From positions 1,369,001 through 1,433,000 of the forward strand of contig OX335660.1 of assembly GCA_946894095.1 (NCBI GenBank): 64,000 bases of DNA. The letters run 5' to 3'. A model generated the notes under the pieces. It was not told where the DNA came from and did not search any database. It saw only the letters and a program-made list of their open reading frames with translations. A program made the translations under genes and the position numbers. Positions within the stretch are counted from its first letter, which is position 1; the number at the start of each line of letters is the position of its first letter. Of the stretch, positions 61,599-64,000 are shown piece by piece. Source of the DNA: Incurvaria masculella (lineage: Eukaryota > Arthropoda > Insecta > Lepidoptera > Incurvariidae).

Positions 61599-64000
61599 TT
61601 ATTTTTTTAGGATGTCTCTTAAATTTTTCAAAGTATAGAATAGATCTTTTAGTGTGGTTGTATCATAGTGGTTATATTTATTTATACAATGATAAATTGT
61701 TTGTTTTTCGTTATTTGTTACGTATACTTGATACATTTCACGAGGTTTGGAAAGTAAAGAATCAATTTCTACATTATCATTTAGAGCATATGAAGAGAAT
61801 GGATTTTCGTTGTCTAAATTTATATTAGTAGTATATGCAATATGTTCGTGTTTCTGGTCAAAAAGGTGGTCGTCTGTTTCAGAGAAATCATGAATTTTAA
61901 ATTCGACAGGTTGTAAAAAGAAGTTTTTAAAATGAGTATAAGTTTCTGAATCTTGTTCCTTTTCGATGCAACGAATAGGGATTCTAGATAAACAGTCGGC
62001 ATTAGTATTAATTTTTCCCGGTTTATGGATTATTTCATAATCAAATTCTTCTAATTGAAGTCTCCATCTTACTAATTTACTACCAGGGTCTTTAGAGTTA
62101 AAGAGCCAGGTTAAGGGTCGATGATCAGTTACTATTTTAAATTTTCGCCCGTAGAGATAGGGTCTAAAGTGTTTAACAGCCCATTTGATGGCTAATAATT
62201 CTTTTTCAGTGGTGTTATAATTACCTTCTGCACTGTTTAACGTGCGAGAAGCATATCCGATCGGTGAGTCTTTGCCTATTTCTCCTTGGCTTAAAATAGC
62301 ACCAATAGAATGATTACTAGCGTCCGTTGTTAAAATAAATTCACGAGAGAAATCAGGGTATTTTAAAATTTGAGGAGAAACGAGTATATTTTTTAAATGT
62401 TCAAAAGCTGATTGTTGTTCTTTGGTCCAATTAAAAGGAATATCTTTCTTTAAAAGTGTCGTGAGAGGTTTGGTAAGTTTAGAAACGTTTTCTATGAATC
62501 GTCTATAATATCCAATTAGTCCTAAGAAAGATTTTATTTCTTTTGGGGTTTTGGGGACTGGAAAATCAGTGATAGTTTTGGTTTTATCAGGGTTTGGTAG
62601 TACACCTTGGTCCGTTATTATGTGTCCTAAGTAAGCAACTTCACGTCGCATAAACTCACATTTGTCGGGTTGTAATTTAAGTTTATTCTCTTTCAGTTTT
62701 TCAAACACAGTTTTAAGTTTTTTATAGTGATCTTCAATAGAATTAGCGTAAACGACTATATCATCTAGATATACAAAACAATATAAGCCTTGGATTCCAC
62801 TCAACACATTATTCATCAATCTTTGGAAGGTTGCAGGGGCATTTTTCAATCCGAATGGCATCCTGGTATATTCATATAGGCCAGAAGGAGTAGAGAATGC
62901 AGTTTTAGGAATGTCTTTAGGGTGCATTTCTATTTGATGAAACCCACTAGCAAGGTCGAGGGTTGTGAAATATTTAGAATGACTTAGTTGATCTAAGATT
63001 TCGTTTATATTGGGAAGAGGATAAGCATCTCCTACAGTAACATCGTTTAATTTACGGTAATCAATTACAATTCTCCATTTAGTTTTTCCGGAAGCATCTT
63101 TTTTCTTGGGTATTACCCAAAGGGGTGAAGACCACGGACTGACTGAGGATCTTATTATCTTTTGTTCTAACATCTTAGTGATTTGAGAATTAACTTCATT
63201 TTTATGTATTTCTGGATATCGATACGTTTTGCTTTGGATTGGAGCAGGGCAACTAGTTATGATTTCATGTTGTATAGTGTCAGTGCTCGTTAATTCATCT
63301 CCATCCAGATAAAATATTGAGTTGTAAGATTTACATAAGTCTAAAAGTGAAGATTTTTCTTCTAAATTAAGATGATCTGTTCTTAGTTGAGTTAAAAGAT
63401 TGTTTATTCTCTTATTTTCTGTAAAGGTTTTCTTTTTATCATATAACTTATCATAACTTAACATAGATTGAATGTTCAAATTTTCATTATCAAAATCATC
63501 AAGAGATTTGTTAATAATTGAAGGATCACGATTTTTTTTATCGCTACAATATATTTTCGAAGGATCACGATATATTTTATCGCTACTACAATTTTTTAAA
63601 GGATCACGACAGATTTTACTATCGCTACTGTATATTTTCGAAGGATCACGATACGTATTATCGCTACTTTTAAAATCTAACGGTTCAAGAACTAAATCTA
63701 ATCGTTTAATGTCTACTTTATTTTCAGTAGTATTTAGGATAGACACGAAAGCTTGATTATTTTCATCTACTTTGGTTATAGCATTTGATAGGAATACGCC
63801 ATCTTTTACTTTTATATCATATAAAATTCCTTCTTTTATTTCAGGGTTACGAATATTTGCTTTGATTATGGTTTCACTTCGCGGGGATAAAGTATAAAGG
63901 CAAGCTCCTTTGGTCTCAGAATCGTTATTTAATGGGATTGTTATATTATTAAAGGAAATTGTTTTATAATTATAGTCAATATTGGCTTTTACCTTTTCTA
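61599..64000 (-). CDS. pol: Errantivirus Pol, reverse transcriptase and RNase H (5' end outside window)
   Basis: The frame is open from the window edge. RT motifs are in order: WRIVIDYRKLND, FTTLDLASGFHQIEM (near 62,950), MPFGLKNAPATFQRLM and the active-site YLDD (near 62,765). Then come the thumb (FLGLIGYYRRF) and RNase H with TDASNHSIGAILSQ, ELLAIKWAVKHFRPYL and TDHRPLTW, ending ADCLSRIP. Upstream of the RT is an unusual four- to five-fold imperfect repeat of RDPSKIYSSD (63,520-63,660). The frame ends in TAA at 61599, within the RNase H-integrase linker. A retroviral protease would be expected further upstream, beyond 64000. Confidence 0.92.
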   Translation of the reverse strand, partial: EKVKANIDYNYKTISFNNITIPLNNDSETKGACLYTLSPRSETIIKANIRNPEIKEGILYDIKVKDGVFLSNAITKVDENNQAFVSILNTTENKVDIKRLDLVLEPLDFKSSDNTYRDPSKIYSSDSKICRDPLKNCSSDKIYRDPSKIYCSDKKNRDPSIINKSLDDFDNENLNIQSMLSYDKLYDKKKTFTENKRINNLLTQLRTDHLNLEEKSSLLDLCKSYNSIFYLDGDELTSTDTIQHEIITSCPAPIQSKTYRYPEIHKNEVNSQITKMLEQKIIRSSVSPWSSPLWVIPKKKDASGKTKWRIVIDYRKLNDVTVGDAYPLPNINEILDQLSHSKYFTTLDLASGFHQIEMHPKDIPKTAFSTPSGLYEYTRMPFGLKNAPATFQRLMNNVLSGIQGLYCFVYLDDIVVYANSIEDHYKKLKTVFEKLKENKLKLQPDKCEFMRREVAYLGHIITDQGVLPNPDKTKTITDFPVPKTPKEIKSFLGLIGYYRRFIENVSKLTKPLTTLLKKDIPFNWTKEQQSAFEHLKNILVSPQILKYPDFSREFILTTDASNHSIGAILSQGEIGKDSPIGYASRTLNSAEGNYNTTEKELLAIKWAVKHFRPYLYGRKFKIVTDHRPLTWLFNSKDPGSKLVRWRLQLEEFDYEIIHKPGKINTNADCLSRIPIRCIEKEQDSETYTHFKNFFLQPVEFKIHDFSETDDHLFDQKHEHIAYTTNINLDNENPFSSYALNDNVEIDSLLSKPREMYQVYVTNNEKQTIYHCINKYNHYDTTTLKDLFYTLKNLRDILKK

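Larger units (their letters stand above)
57682..64000 (-). mobile_element. Errantivirus (Ty3/gypsy with env), 3' part, continues beyond window
   Basis: Reading the minus strand: pol (64000-60318), env (60346-58423), polypurine tract (AAGTAGGGAGG at 58388-58398) and 3' LTR (58387-57682). Gag, the protease start and the 5' LTR lie outside the window. Three genes in this order, plus an env splice acceptor, are typical of insect errantiviruses. Only isolated in-frame stops are visible in pol and env and no frameshifts, so the copy is fairly young although defective. Confidence 0.9.

Overview
The window is eukaryotic and almost certainly from an insect, most likely a moth or butterfly (Lepidoptera). 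The background is AT-rich, has GT-AG introns, and is packed with transposons of types I associate with lepidopteran genomes. These include an AGGGTTCCGT palindrome repeat at 32.47-32.51 kb, Helitron ends finishing in hairpin plus CTAG, LINE fragments, tRNA- and 5S-type SINEs, PIF/Harbinger and ISL2EU DNA transposons, and Ty3/gypsy errantiviruses. I recognise no conserved single-copy host housekeeping gene. No RNA gene other than SINE-embedded pol III sequences is visible.

Layout. 0-6 kb: two small unknown ORFs. Then a minus-strand Maverick/Polinton-type family B DNA polymerase pseudogene with three in-frame stops, whose 3' part is joined by an apparent intron to a novel exon. Then an unknown nuclear-type ORF split by a LINE. 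6-9 kb: repeats, a candidate lone exon and decayed retroelements. 9.1-30.6 kb: a 6.3 kb segmental tandem array (three copies, the third cut short, plus rearranged partial copies). Each unit combines GC-rich intronless ORFs of possible DNA-virus origin with an AT-rich minus-strand spliced gene model: a signal-peptide exon, tandem 78-nt mini-exons inside a four-fold 308 bp repeat, and a transmembrane exon. A LINE, a tRNA-type SINE, a Helitron end and a perfect 14-bp hairpin also lie in each unit. A PIF/Harbinger remnant sits between the last two partial copies.

30.7-36 kb: a 102-118 bp GC-rich tandem repeat, MITEs and a small two-exon gene of unknown function. 36.8-41 kb: an ISL2EU-type transposon with a plus-strand THAP-DDE transposase and a convergent minus-strand SAP/SWIM-like/YqaJ nuclease, broken by a Helitron end and by a 5S-type SINE. 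41.1-46.6 kb: an unknown ORF and a 1,224 bp tandem array (3.8 copies) carrying a broken parvovirus-NS1-like P-loop helicase fragment. 46.9-49.2 kb: a small membrane-protein ORF and decayed gypsy pol pieces. 49.2-57.7 kb: about twelve 690 bp units with a 2,072 bp higher-order period, coding on the minus strand for a Ser/Thr-rich, N-glycosylation-rich single-pass membrane protein exon, and hosting a second PIF/Harbinger remnant. 57.7-64 kb: an errantivirus on the minus strand (3' LTR, env, integrase, RT-RNase H), inserted into the array and running off the window.

The striking theme is four nested or adjacent tandem amplifications (308, 690, 1,224 and 6,302 bp) within 48 kb, in every case of minus-strand coding or formerly coding sequence. 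Two of them duplicate exons of small single-pass membrane proteins, and others amplify sequence that looks virus-derived.
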